Source of the DNA: Symsagittifera roscoffensis
Lineage: Eukaryota; Xenacoelomorpha; Acoela; Convolutidae
Length of the DNA: 64,000 bases
Assembly: GCF_963678635.1 (NCBI RefSeq)
Contig: NC_087066.1
Span: 5,237,954 to 5,301,953, forward strand
Direction: 5' to 3'
The position numbers and the translations under genes were made by a program. The notes beneath the pieces are model-generated. The model had not been told where the DNA came from. It ran no database searches and was given only the letters and a program-made list of their open reading frames with translations. This document shows positions 11,583-21,504 of the stretch, one piece after another (within the stretch, counting starts at the first letter, position 1; each line of letters opens with the position of its first letter).

Positions 11583-12310
11583 TTCTTCGAGTGTTGTCAT
11601 TTGCGAAGTCTTATGCTTATCTGCTTTCCTTTTCCTCGCGCTTGATCGATGGTTTTTAACTTTATTTAAAAGCTCGGACAAATTTGGAACATTACGAGAA
11701 TAGTTCTTAATTTTTTTATTTTTATAAATGCCGGAGGATGAAATAATTTAAGTATTCGAACTAATTCTTTGTCATTAGCTTTTCTTGTTAAATGTTTGCT
11801 CATTAGCTTTTCTTGTAAAATGTTTGTTAAATTAGGTTAAATGTTTGCTCAAATCAATGCTTAAAATTTCTGTTTCAACCAAACATCCATAAACATTGGG
11901 GGTCATTTGACGGTGTACATAGATAATTGCTGATATTTTGTTTTTAAATTCTTGTAAAATTTCAATTAGACTTTCTGGTGTAAAGGGTTTATCGTTGTTT
12001 GATCTATACTTGCACAAGGAATTACTTATAACATCATCCCAAATTATAATGTTTCTCTGTATTATACATTTTGAGGAATTTTTTAAGAGATATTGAACAG
12101 CCTTTTTTTGATTTTTAGCAATCAAATTAACTTAAAACTGGAACTGCGTTTACAATGTCGTCGAGGCGTTTTTGTAAAGTTATTGGTAATGTAATTATGG
12201 AGTGATGGAGAGATCTCGCAGCAATGATAAACACCATTGACAGTGATGAAGGATACGGTTGTTTTAATTGCAACAAACTTAAGGTATCGCTTGTTGTAAA
12301 GCCGTGACAT
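11583..12310 (-). pseudogene. Unknown reading frame between BEL 5' LTR and gag
   Basis: A minus-strand ATG at 12310-12308 starts MSRLYNKRYLKFVAIKTTVS and runs about 60 codons. A one-base shift near 12125 passes it into a second frame (KAVQYLLKNSSKC, IIIWDDVISNSLCKYRSNND, IYVHRQMTPNVYGCLVETEI). A 28-bp direct duplication near 11760-11830 breaks it again. The last piece is basic (NVPNLSELLNKVKNHRSSAR) and ends in TAA at about 11583. Codon character is good on both sides of each break, so this was one protein of about 240 residues. Its place upstream of gag is odd for BEL elements, and I do not recognise it. Confidence 0.45.
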
Positions 12311-12950
12311 GTTGGTGAAAAAAATAAAATTTAGGACGAAAATAAATTTAAGAATATTTAGCTGAGGTTTTCTGAGGTTCTTTTGAGGCTTCGGTTTGGT
12401 GCTATCTAAGTTAACGCGAATGGTTTATCGGTTACACTCATCGGAGTTACGGCATAACGGTGGTAGCAATTGTACCGGCGGTATGCGACCAAAAACGATG
12501 TGAGCCGAGCAAATTTTTGAAAATTATCCAACCACTGGAGGAAACCGAGGCTGGGACTCACTCAAAAAAAACTGCTCGACACGATTGACAGTTTTAACGG
12601 TAGAACGGGCGAAACGAAACGTTGTTTACCGGCCGTGCTCTAAAATTGGGCAAAATAAATTTTGTCAGTAAAAAATTTGGGAAAAATTTGGCGAAACTTT
12701 TTTTTCGGGAATTTTTTTTTAAATTTTTTTTTCGAAAATTTCATTTGGAAAGTTTTCTGAAATTTTTTGGTCGCAAATTTTTTGGGTTCGAGACTCTCTT
12801 GGGGTACTAGGGTAGTGGTTATGTACGAGTATTAGGGTATCTATTAGTGTCTTTATCGGTTTGTAATCAACAACATCCTAAATGATTTTATTGCACTTAA
12901 CATCAAAAAACACTTTTTTTTGGTTAAAAAAAGCTAGCACATTTTAGAAT
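12311..12950. other. BEL leader region without recognised gene
   Basis: Between the two short frames the sequence includes a low-complexity AAATTTTTTT-rich stretch near 12650-12800. No coding frame of note is visible; it probably belongs to the long leader of the BEL element or to a later insertion. Confidence 0.4.
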
Positions 12951-12954
12951 CTAA

Positions 12955-13135
12955 GAGTTAGTTGAAAAAGACATGTTCGGTCTCAGGTTTTTTTGCAGGG
13001 AGTTCACCGGGCTTCGGACCAAAGGTCCACAAAGAATCCACAATAAAACACTTTCGGCCTTGTGCGATGTCGGCCTAGTTGACGGCTTTGTTTTGACTAG
13101 GGATGGTGCGCGGGGTCGATTCTTGATTCATCTTG
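12955..13135 (-). pseudogene. Short open frame just inside the BEL 5' LTR
   Basis: Just downstream of the primer-binding site on the minus strand, an ATG near 13130 opens MNQESTPRTIPSQNKAVN, then a TAG, then ADIAQGRKCFIVDSLWTFGP and KPGELPAKKPETEHVFFN before TAA. Composition is protein-like. It could be the original N-terminus of the element's polyprotein or a separate leader peptide. The single internal stop and the distance of about 1.6 kb to gag leave this open. Confidence 0.4.
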
Positions 13136-13205
13136 AATTCGCACAAAATTAAGTAATCATTCGGTTTCAGTTCTTGGTTTTAAGGTCTCGCGAAATTATG
13201 CAGAT

Positions 13206-13223
13206 TCCCGAGTCGCGGCACCA
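13206..13223 (-). promoter_or_regulatory. BEL primer-binding site (TGGTGCCGCGACTCGGGA)
   Basis: On the minus strand the 18 bases following the LTR-like segment are TGGTGCCGCGACTCGGGA. They begin with TGG, as expected for pairing with the CCA end of a tRNA. Position next to the LTR edge and length fit a primer-binding site. The cognate tRNA is not assigned. Confidence 0.6.
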
Positions 13224-13224
13224 A

Positions 13225-13620
13225 ATTATTCTGTCCTTTTTTATAACTTTTTTAAAAACAGGAAACAGAAAGGTCTTAATTCAAAAGAACCGGTAAACGG
13301 CAAATTTTTGGTAAATTATAAATTATATTGCACGGAATTAGCAACAACAAGTATCAAGCAAAAAATGGGCTTATTCATGCGTTGATTTGGTGCTTTTTGT
13401 GTTTCTTCACAATGAATTCACACTCAGTTCACGCAGTTGCCGTCAACAGAAACTCAATTGCAAACCAGTTTTGAACCGATTGAAATATAAGTATTTTATG
13501 CTCTATCGGGTTCGGCTCAAAGATAATTCTCAGATGAAACAACTTAGGTGAGAAACGAACAACTCCCCGGAACGCATTATGTAGACGCTGGGCTATATAG
13601 CTGGTATTGCCAAGCAACTA
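13225..13620 (-). repeat. 5' LTR remnant of the BEL/Pao element
   Basis: The segment from 13225 to about 13445 aligns with the 3' LTR at 5484-5720 (see there). The additional sequence up to about 13620 keeps moderate GC content and an open minus-strand frame, and may be LTR sequence lost from the other end. The outer boundary is not defined. Confidence 0.5.
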
Positions 13621-14059
13621 TTCTGATCTTATAATATGCTTACAACTGAAGGCTATGTAGCATTAACATTTGATGATTCTTGGTTCGAAAAGAAACTATT
13701 AGAACCTGTGAAAGGCAAAACTCCTACATCGCAAACTTTTTTTCCAGTTTAACTTCCCAATTTTGCTTTTATTTTTTTACAAATGTGGTCTGAAACTGTT
13801 GCTGTGAAAACTGATGTTTGAGTAATTTTTGGTAGAACTCACTTTTTCATGCCGCAGGAATCACTAGATTTCCAAAAAGGAAAGGATTCCCTCTGAAACA
13901 TTTGGAAGCGCGGTAAGCTAATTTTCTCAATTGATTGTTGCGATGCGAGTTGCAACTTTCTGACAGAGGTCTTTTTCGAGCAATTTTTTTTTGCTCAACT
14001 TTAATGTAAATTCATTTGAAGCTTTCAAAAAAATTGAAAAAAAAAACAGGTTGCGCTCG
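13621..14059. other. Intergenic DNA, no gene recognised
   Basis: No coding frame or repeat family could be assigned between the BEL element and the TTTCGACTTTCT units. Confidence 0.4.
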
Positions 14060-14275
14060 AGCTATGTTTCGACTTTCTTGACTAAAATCAGGTATGTTTC
14101 CACAGTGCTCGTCCTATATTTTTGACTTTCTCGACCAAAATCGGGTATGTTTCTACTATGTGCTTGACTTGAAATTGCTTCTCGACCGCGGAATTTCACA
14201 AAACTGCACTTTCTCGGCTTTCAAAATCTGGGTACTCGACCTTTGAAAACGTTGAATTTGCTGGTCGACTTCTGT
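14060..14275. repeat. Degenerate TTTCGACTTTCTCGACC units
   Basis: Four or five scattered units of the phrase seen as an array at 5071-5405, here with poor spacing. It indicates a dispersed family. Confidence 0.5.
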
Positions 14276-14446
14276 TTGTATATAGGATTCTACAGCAGAG
14301 AGTCATCAAATCCGGCACAAGTATCAAAATGATGTTTACTTTCTAACAAAAAAAGTAGAAGTGAATCTCATTTTGCTTCGTCTTTGTTTCAAAGTTTATG
14401 AAAAATGTACATATTCTATGCGAAAAAGAGTTGGTTTTGTATTTTT

Positions 14447-14590
14447 TTACGCTATATTACAAAACTTCCACCGCTCGTCCTCCATATTCTCACTATTCTG
14501 AACCTCTGCGTAATTCATCTCCTGTGAATTTATCATGCATGCCCAAGCAAACATCAGTGCACACGTGAACACCAATCTGAATTCGTTAGT
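14447..14590 (-). CDS. Second exon of a small secreted peptide gene (paralogue of 19277-19684)
   Basis: On the minus strand, an acceptor-like GAAATTTAG is followed in phase 0 by 47 codons and TAA. The translation starts TNEFRLVFTCALMFAWACM, a hydrophobic signal-peptide-like segment, then INSQEMNYAEVQNSENMEDE and RWKFCNIA. It aligns without gaps to the signal region of the gene at 19277-19684 (11 of 23 residues identical, including LxFTCALxFAWxC). Both proteins have a Cys four to five residues from the C-terminus. No start codon precedes it in frame, so, as in the paralogue, the ATG is expected at the end of an upstream exon that I could not place; a C-family MITE lies 60 bp upstream. Role unknown; a secreted peptide is inferred. 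Confidence 0.5.
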   Translation of the reverse strand, partial: TNEFRLVFTCALMFAWACMINSQEMNYAEVQNSENMEDERWKFCNIA

Positions 14591-14649
14591 CTAAATTTCA
14601 AATTCTATTTCAGTAAAATAAGAGAGAGGGGAAGGGTGTTACCTAAATT

Positions 14650-14864
14650 GGCTCTTTTCCAGTCCCCCCCCCCCTTTCAAATTCAATTTTGAAAAGTCTA
14701 TTTAACATTGTCATAATGCAATGAAATTTAGCGTGGTGAACAAATCGACAATTAAGAACAGATTTGTTCTTCATACTTTACAGCGTGCATCACGCATTTA
14801 GCAATAATAATACGTAAAACAAACATAAAACTCGGTACTTTTAAGGGGGGACTGGAAAAGAGCC
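14650..14864. mobile_element. MITE family C copy with 8-bp target duplication
   Basis: A 215-bp element with inverted ends GGCTCTTTTCCAGTCCCCCC and its complement at the right. Flanks are CCTAAATT and GCTAAATT, an 8-bp duplication with one mismatch. The interior (GGTGAACAAATCGACAATT, CAGATTTGTTCTTCATACTT) recurs at 22785-23020. No coding capacity. Confidence 0.8.
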
Positions 14865-14872
14865 GCTAAATT

Positions 14873-15460
14873 TTGTGAAATGGATTTCAAAATCAAAACA
14901 ATTGAAAAATTAATTTTTCTCAGATTTATTTTTGCTAAAAAGAAAAGTACATACCAGATGAGCAACCTTTTCTAATTGAGAGCATGAGTGTATTTATTTA
15001 ACTAACCGTTTCGCAGAGCTTCATCGGCCAAGTAAGTGAGATTAGACTAGTTGACAAGACAGACAGCGAAAACTGGATCTTGATTAAGTAATTGTGAATT
15101 CTCTGGAATTCATTTTAGATTTATTCAGAATCAAACCCGCGTTTTATTTTATTTTCATTTGATCAAGATACAGCTTAATTGAATTTTTTTTTAATTTTAG
15201 CATTCATCAAATGACATTTATTTTGAAAAGTTTGAAAGTAGTTAGATTTCAGATCTTTCGTTCAATAATTGGCTCTTTTTGCTGACCCCACCTGCGAACT
15301 TTCACAAGTAAACATTTGTTCGCAGTGCTTAATTTTTACAAAATTGTAAATGCAGACTAAGCAAACCATGGCGAACATACTTCGTCTTAGACCAAACATG
15401 TAAAAACAGTCGTTCAACCATATGTTTGTTGAACATGTATGGGAGTGTCCTATATTATAA
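14873..15460. other. AT-rich intergenic DNA
   Basis: No convincing exon. A GGCTCTTTTTGCTGACC...AAAACAG...AACATGTATGG stretch near 15270-15440 resembles a badly decayed family A or C MITE. Confidence 0.35.
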
Positions 15461-15469
15461 CCCGAGTTG

Positions 15470-16245
15470 ACGATAAGGCTCCACTAGAAAAATTGACAAG
15501 AGCGGATGGTCACTGGGAAAGAACATGAGAGCAAGAGTGGCACTCATTGTAAGCACAGCTTTGGATTAAAGTAAAACTAAGGAGCAGATATATATTCAGC
15601 GGCAAAACAAATCATCACCAAAAATATGGTTAGAGTTAGGTCTAGGGTTTATTAGAAAGGACGGTGAAAATAAAAGAATGGTTCCCGATCACAATGAGCG
15701 TTTCTCCTAAGTTAGATCTGATGATCACAGTGAACAGGGCTGTGACCCGAGTCCCCTAGTTACTGATTTGTCCTCGACCCCGTTACAGAGGAAGAAGGGT
15801 AAGAACAAGTTTGGAGATATCACTCAAAGTAAAAAATAGCACGTAGTGAGTTATAATTTATTAATAAATTGTTTCCAAACGATATCTAGGTACAAAGTTA
15901 ATTATATAAATACAAACTAGAATAGTTTGAGAGAACACCATTAAGCCAGCGCGGCCCGTATTCAGGTGTCTCATTAAGCGGAGAACAAAAAAAATAGTTG
16001 AATTCTTCGATCCAATGCAATGGACCTTCTACCGGTGAACATTTATTAAACGTTAACTTTATTTGCACCTTTGAGAGGAACATGCTCATATGATAGTATC
16101 TCTAGGTGGAAGACCGCGGAACACAGCTCTTTCGAGTAATCACACACTCTCCAATTCTTTCGACAAGCAAGAAGTATCAACGAACCGAATAGTGGATTTA
16201 GATCACATCAATAGTTATGATGCTCCTTTGAATGGGATTTTTTGA
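15470..16245 (+). pseudogene. Coding-like patches, plus strand, unidentified
   Basis: This island has higher GC content than its surroundings. Three plus-strand open stretches look protein-coding. One near 15716-15828 reads SDDHSEQGCDPSPLVTDLSS and PLQRKKGKNKFGDITQ and ends at a GTAAAA donor. One near 15935-16037 reads NTIKPARPVFRCLIKRRTKK and IVEFFDPMQWTFYR. The third is an ATG frame at 16090-16245 (MIVSLGGRPRNTALSSNHTL, RIVDLDHINSYDAPLNGIF). The first two can be joined in phase; the third cannot with visible sites. A damaged DKAPLEKLTRADGHWE piece lies at 15475-15525. It may be a decayed gene or retroelement remnant. Confidence 0.3.
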
Positions 16246-16384
16246 AACGCTTTGATTGTCATACAAAGTCTGTGCACATCAAAAATAAAATTTATGTCTG
16301 ATTAGACTGGATGCTTTGAAAGACCGAAGGATTTTGAAAACGTTATAAGCGCAGTCTACTTTGTTTAATGCAGGAACTTTAATC

Positions 16385-16786
16385 TAGGACTTTCTCGAGA
16401 GGGGGTTGGGGCGGATATTCAAAAAATTGTCGGCAATTTTGTTGACCTTTTTTAGGTCGAGCGAATTGATTTTTCGAGCTCTCCCTAGCCATGGTTTAGT
16501 CCCTGTTTTGGACAATTTTTCTGCGCCGCAGGCAAAATTTTCAAAAAAGTCCAAAAAAGGCTCTTTTTAGGTACTTTTTGGAAAGTTTTGACCAAAAAAT
16601 TGCGTTTTTTCGGCGCGCGCTCCCCCCTAAAAATTAGTATCTTTAGAAAAGGCACCTTTAGAAAAACTTTAGGGTCGATGGCACAAGAATGAATTTCTTA
16701 AGAAATACCAAAGGGGGGACCCTTTCAGTCGGCACGGGTCAGAATCCCTGAGAGGGGGGGCGTCCGCCCCCTCCTAAATCCGCTAC
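16385..16786. mobile_element. G element copy 2
   Basis: Same order of motifs as 2055-2450: CTCGAGAGGGGG, CGCCGCAGGCAAAAT, AAAAATTGCGTTTTTTCGGCG, GCGCGCTCCCCCCT, GGACCC, CCGCCCC and the CCTAAATCCGC right end. Identity to copy 1 is moderate, so both copies are old. Confidence 0.65.
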
Positions 16787-17392
16787 TGGTTTAATGTCAT
16801 GTCAATGCCGTATTTTGAGAGATATGTAATCATATCGAAAAAACCTGAATTGAAAAAAATCAGAGCGTTGCATTTAAGTTTACAAGAATATCTAGAATTT
16901 AAAATTAGCTCTTTTCCAACCCCCCGCACCAACAAAAATGTTTCCTTACATATTTCTATTATTTGACTTTTCAATTTTTTTCTACGTAGTTCAATGCGAA
17001 TTTTTGTTTTTTATATGCAAGCAGGCTGCACTGGAAGGCATGGAAAACTATTTCGAACGAAAAATTCAGTAGGATTAACTTCCAAAATCGGGCGGATATG
17101 TGTTGCCAGTTAAGATATACGAAAAATTTTTCATCCAAATTCCTTTGATATGATTACAGTACTAAATGGAAAAACCTTTTTTCAATTTCAACAAGATAGC
17201 CTGTTGCTGTGGAAGTAGCACAAAACTTTCCGACTATAGTCTTCAAAAAACTACAAGAAAAAAGTATAATTTTTTATGCGTGGTGTGATAAAAGTATCTG
17301 ACGGAAACTATAATTTAGGCATATTAGACAATCATAGTAAAATAGGCAAATAAATCAAGAATTTTGGATAGAAATGACAAGAAAAAAATTTC

Positions 17393-17395
<3 letters not shown>
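16787..17395. other. AT-rich DNA with a possible MITE half
   Basis: TTAGCTCTTTTCCAACCCCCCGCACC near 16911 looks like one end of a family C element; its partner end was not found. No gene recognised. Confidence 0.35.

Positions 17396-17455
<60 letters not shown>
17396..17455. repeat. (TA)n microsatellite, about 60 bp
   Basis: An uninterrupted TA dinucleotide run. The plus-strand frame through it has no meaning. Confidence 0.95.
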
Positions 17456-17457
<2 letters not shown>

Positions 17458-18064
17458 AAAAAATTTTAAAATCAATTTTTTTTCAAGTTCACTTTTCAGA
17501 AACTTTTTTTTTGAATTCCGAGGTTTTAATTCCGGGTGTTTGAGGTTGATGAGGTTTTTAAATGTCCAAAAACTATTTTTAATCGAGTAAAAATCAAATT
17601 AATTATATACAGGCTTTTTAAAACGGCTTAAAGTAAGACAAAAATTAAAGGAAAAATCAAAATCGGTTTTTCTAAAACTAGAAAAGATTTTTAGGAATGT
17701 AGTTCAAACAACGATTAAAAGGAAATTATTATGATATACTTCTCAACCCAGTTCGATGAGTTTTTGGGGTACATGATTTTGCGTGGGAAATTAAAGCAAC
17801 TGGCCCCGAATTTTCCGACCTCAGTCTTAGTACAAAATACAAAAAAAATAATTTTTTTTTTCAAATTGGTGTCTGTTTTTCTGCATACTGCGATAAAAAG
17901 ATCTGAGTGATAAATATCATTGTCCACAAACCAGAAAAACAATTTGTGTAGAAATTGTGAAAAAAGTCTGGCAAAATAGTCGAATATAATTAAAATCTTT
18001 TGAAAATTTCACAAAAACAGTCGTTTATGAAACTTTAAAAACCTAATTTTGTTAAATATAACCA
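17456..18064. other. AT-rich intergenic DNA, no gene recognised
   Basis: No coding character on either strand. Confidence 0.45.
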
Positions 18065-18870
18065 ATTATAATTGTCCTGTGCACGGGATAGGCGCACAGT
18101 TTTGTGTCTGTATGTTCCTGGATTCCAGCGACAAATCTTTAAACAAGTTCGAAAATGTAAGTGGATTCCATTTACAAAAGTTTCATGGATTCCACGTACA
18201 AAAACATGTAACGTATTCGTCGGCACATTTGTTTTGTTACGGATTCCGCAATAAGCAAATATAGATAGTTGTTCCGCGCAACTGTAAGTGAATTCCGCAA
18301 AACGTAAGTGGAATCCGCAAAATGTAAGTGGAAACCGCAAATTTAAGTTGAATCCGCAAATGTAAGTGGAATCCGCAAACAAAATAAGGCTTTCACATAC
18401 AATTTGCGGATTCAACTCACAATTTGCGGATTCCGCTTAAAGCTGCGGATTTCACAACAGCTCAATTTAACTATACACATGTCTTATTATTTCTTGTGGA
18501 TTCCACAAACTGTTCTGTATCCCGCAAACTCGCCTGTTTTTTGAGCAATTTTGAGCGTAAAATGTGATAGGGATTTGTTTGTGGAATCCAAAACAGCAAA
18601 GAAGACCAAAAAAAGTGGCAATGTTGCGGATTCCGTGACACATTTGATTTTGGCCTGTTGCGGAATCCAATTACAATGCACAGAATGCACAGTTTTGCCT
18701 CGTAATGAAAGAAAAAATGACAAACTGGAGAGGCTGTTTTGTTTTGCTATTAGTACACCCATTTCAGTATATATAACTTTTTGTAATTTTCTTCTTAAAT
18801 CTAAAAAGAAGCTGAGAAAAAAAGCCCTCATTTTAAATTTCGTATATTGCTCCACTTAATTCAAATTTTA
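18065..18870. repeat. F element with GTAAGTGGAATCCGCAAA array
   Basis: Direct and inverted copies of the phrase GGAATCCGCAAATGTAAGT lie between about 18130 and 18670; five direct units are packed in 18275-18395, followed by inverted units. The left end (GGATAGGCGCACAGTTTTGT, GTCTGTATGTTCCTGGATTC) recurs at 41675, and the right part (TTGCGGAATC.A...TTACAAT.CACA) recurs at 41815. The second locus is therefore an internally deleted copy. Overlapping open frames on both strands are by-products of the repeat. Confidence 0.6.
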
Positions 18871-19179
18871 GTTCAAAAAAGAGTGGTGGGCCTTAATTGA
18901 ACCAATCAAACAACTACAGTTGAGCTTGTATGGATTTTATTATCTCGCCATCTACTATTTGCTTCATGTGTCAAATAGCTTTTTTTGAGCTTAACTTTTT
19001 TAGAATTTGGTGTGTTGAACATCGCAGCGATAAAAAAGTGAATCTTTTAGTTTCCGCTTAGTTAGTTTTACTTGTTATTTAAACGCATGAAGTATTTATA
19101 AAATATTATAAGTTCCATACAAATTTCAGTTGTACATTTGTGATCAAAATTTAAAAAATATATGTTTATCACCTGAGAA

Positions 19180-19210
<31 letters not shown>

Positions 19211-19270
19211 CTTATAAAAAAAACGTATTTGCATGACTCGACAAATCCAAATTTGACGGATTTCTATGTC
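18871..19270. other. AT-rich DNA with a short (TA)n run at 19181-19206
   Basis: No gene recognised apart from the simple repeat. Confidence 0.45.
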
Positions 19271-19276
19271 AGAATA

Positions 19277-19684
19277 TCACGACACTGTGCAGATTTCGTT
19301 GAAGTCTGGAGGTGGAAGATGATCACCTGCCCTTTCCAACAGATCTTGTTTATCTGCATGACGTATCTTCTGTGCACTTGAAATACACACCCAAGCAAAC
19401 GCCAATGCACACGTAAACGCCAATTGGATATCTCTGTTCTGAAAAACAGTAGTACAATTTTCATCACTATATAATCTGTTCACATTTATTTCACTCTCTA
19501 ATTATAAAGCTGTTAGCGATCAGCAAAGCAAAAAATATATGCAAAGAAACGGCCCTGTACCACCTGAGAAATATAATTGTTTTTCGAATACAAATACACG
19601 TATTTCCATGATTCGAAAAAGTCCAAATTTGACTGCTTCGTTTCTGTCGGAAATTTGAAAGTAATCCGAATTAGTACTCACCAT
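19277..19684 (-). CDS. Small secreted peptide gene, two exons, 54 residues
   Basis: Minus strand. Exon 1 contributes only the start codon: ATG at 19684-19682, followed at once by the donor GTGAGTACT. The 243-bp intron ends in TTTTTCAG. Exon 2 (19438-19277) joins in phase 0 and ends in TGA. The product starts MNRDIQLAFTCALAFAWVCI, a textbook signal peptide with cleavage expected near SSA, leaving about 31 residues (QKIRHADKQDLLERAGDHLP, then PPDFNEICTVS) with a single Cys. A paralogous exon lies at 14447-14590. Without the intron the frame has no Met, which supports the splice. A secreted hormone-like or effector-like peptide is an inference; no family is recognised. Confidence 0.55.
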
Positions 19685-19878
19685 TCCTAAAAAAAAATAT
19701 TCAGCTAGTAAAGTGTGATCCTTTTTTTCACGATAATTAACAAAGAAAGAAGTGAAGATGAGCAAGATTTGGTTCTACTTAAATAAGGATTTTTTTACCC
19801 GCGTTTTGCTTTGTTTTTAATGAATGAATTTCTGTGGAAAAAATTTGGCTCAAAAAATTTTGACCCAATTAAGATTTC

Positions 19879-20079
19879 GGCTCTTTTTCCTTTTCCCCCC
19901 ACCTGCAAATTTTTCAATTTGAATTTACTGTTCACTTTGTCCGATTTTCATGAAAATTGATATGCAGACTGATTAGGCCATAACAAACATATTTGGTCTT
20001 CATAATTAACCTTGTAAAACTACTCGTTAGACTACAAAACTCATGTTTCTGTGAGGTGGGGTGGAAAGGAAAAAGAGCC
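19879..20079. mobile_element. MITE family A copy, perfect 8-bp target duplication
   Basis: Inverted ends GGCTCTTTTTCCTTTTCCCC / GGAAAGGAAAAAGAGCC; flanks AAGATTTC on both sides. Interior carries ACATATTTGGTCTTCAT and CTTGTAAAACTACTCGTTA, diagnostic of family A. No coding capacity. Confidence 0.9.
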
Positions 20080-20249
20080 AAGATTTCAATTAATCCCATT
20101 TCCCATCTCTAATTAGATAGCAAAAGTATTGTGCACGCAAACAGTGCAGGGTGAAAAATTTATCGCTTGGGGCAATGTCTAACACAACTTATTTTTCCCA
20201 TCCCCTTATAAGCGTACAAAATGAAGTTGGAAGATGCTCTTCCGGCTCT

Positions 20250-20267
20250 TCCCCCCCCCCCCCCCCC
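20250..20267. repeat. Poly-C run
   Basis: A run of about 17 C next to GGCTCTTCCCC, probably the remnant of a family A/C MITE end that has expanded. Similar G/C runs occur at 14660, 22667, 38138, 39960 and 40090. Confidence 0.7.
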
Positions 20268-20279
20268 AGCTGTAAATTT

Positions 20280-20481
20280 TGGCTATTTTTCCTTCCCCCC
20301 CCACCTCACACGAGCTTCAATTTATTAGTGTAACGAGTGGTTTTACGAGGTTGAATATGAAGACCAAATATGTTTGTCGTGGCCTTATTAGTCTGTATGT
20401 GAATTTTCATAACAATTGGACAATGTGGTTAACAAATTTACATGTAAAAATTTGCAGCTGGGGGGAAAAGGAAAAAGAGCC
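20280..20481. mobile_element. MITE family A copy, inverted, perfect 8-bp target duplication
   Basis: Opposite orientation to the copy at 19879. Flanks are TAAATTTT on both sides. Ends are GGCTATTTTTCC and GGAAAAAGAGCC; one end carries a C-to-A change that weakens the TIR. Confidence 0.9.
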
Positions 20482-20555
20482 TAAATTTTTATAATTAAAA
20501 TTACTGTTCACATTGTGTTGTTGCACATTTGTGTTTTTGCTGAAACTTTTTTTTA

Positions 20556-20850
20556 GCTCTTTTCAAGGTCCCCCACAATTGGTTTTGGAAATTTTCAAAG
20601 CTATGTTTTTGCATGTTATGATGGCAAAATAAGTGACGCTAAGATACACATGAGTTCTAATTCCTTCCCCAAACCTCACAAAAGCATCAATTTTATGATG
20701 TAACGAGAGGTTTACTCACAAGGTTAACTAAAAAGACCAAACATGTTGGTCAAGACATGTCAACTTTGTAACGAGCGAACATTGTGAACTAAAAAAATTT
20801 AGGTAAGAAAATGCAGGTGGTGGAAAAGGAAAAGAGGAAAAAGAGCCGAT
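20556..20850. mobile_element. Diverged MITE of family A/C
   Basis: Begins AGCTCTTTTCAAGGTCCCCC and ends GGAAAAGAGGAAAAAGAGCC. The right two thirds align to family A in inverted orientation (TGTAACGAGAGGTTTACTCAC, AAGACCAAACATGTTGGTC). The left third differs, so this is either a chimera or two nested copies. Confidence 0.6.
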
Positions 20851-20934
20851 ACATGAAATATGAAACAATCTGCTGAAATTAAATGATGGTTCACTCAGCA
20901 AAAGTTAATTGCAGTGTGACCACCCAGTACGTTA

Positions 20935-21462
20935 TTGTTACGAATTTCGTACCAAAAGTAACAGAATACTTGTGCTCGGGGTGGGTTTTTTCTTCAGACA
21001 CATTTCGATTTTTCAACTAGCCAGTTTTGACGGAATTTTAAAAAAAAATATTCGAAAACTATTGTTGTCTTGTACTCAAATTTGAAAAGATATTTTACCT
21101 GTGATCAGTTTTCGTAAAGTTATGAGGGTTTAAAGGTTGCCATTTTGGCCAATAAGGGACATTTAACATGCGATATGTTTTGCGATTTTACCGCGTAAGC
21201 GAAGATTTAATCCGTCTTAGAAATCGTTCCAAATTGGTTCAAGGAAGCTTATTTGCCATAATTGATTTGCTACTGAAGCAAAATCTATCACTTTCTACTT
21301 TATATGATGTGTGGGGGATGAATTTCGGAAACAATCTCAAATTTTGAAGAAAAAAAAACTAATTTTTTTATTACATTTATTTTTTTCATGTTATTACTGC
21401 TCCATAGAACTTAAGAGGCAGTCGGAACATTCAGGGCTTCGCCCTGATACAAGAAGTCTTGT
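20935..21462 (+). repeat. Family B repeat, copy 2
   Basis: Plus orientation. It has the GTGCTCGGGGTGGGTTTTTT phrase, the conserved core and TTATATG.TGTGTGGGGG. It ends with GGCAGTCGGAACATT, the perfect hairpin CAGGGCTTCGCCCTG and ATACAAGAAGTCTTG. It lies head to head with copy 3 (21505-22244), so the pair forms a large imperfect palindrome. Confidence 0.8.
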
Positions 21463-21504
21463 TTGGTTTAGCAATTCTGCTTCAATCCATTTCATAAAAT
21501 CGCA

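Larger units (their letters stand above)
5484..13620 (-). mobile_element. Decayed BEL/Pao LTR retrotransposon
   Basis: In minus-strand order there is a 5' LTR (about 13.2-13.6 kb), a primer-binding site, short unexplained reading frames, gag (from 11369), a zinc-finger region, protease-like region, RT with YIDD, integrase and a 3' LTR. Every domain is recognisable, but stops and frameshifts are spread throughout, so the element is dead. GC content is clearly above the flanks. BEL/Pao elements are common in nematodes and arthropods. Limits are set by the two LTR-like segments; the outer edge of the right LTR is not resolved. Confidence 0.8.

Noticed and set aside
17396-17590. Open frame starting in a TA microsatellite
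   Set aside because: Its first 20 codons are only alternating Tyr/Ile from the simple repeat, and nothing after it looks coding.
18035-18855. Open frames of more than 100 codons on both strands
   Set aside because: They run through the direct and inverted GGAATCCGCAAA repeats of the F element and have no start or splice context.
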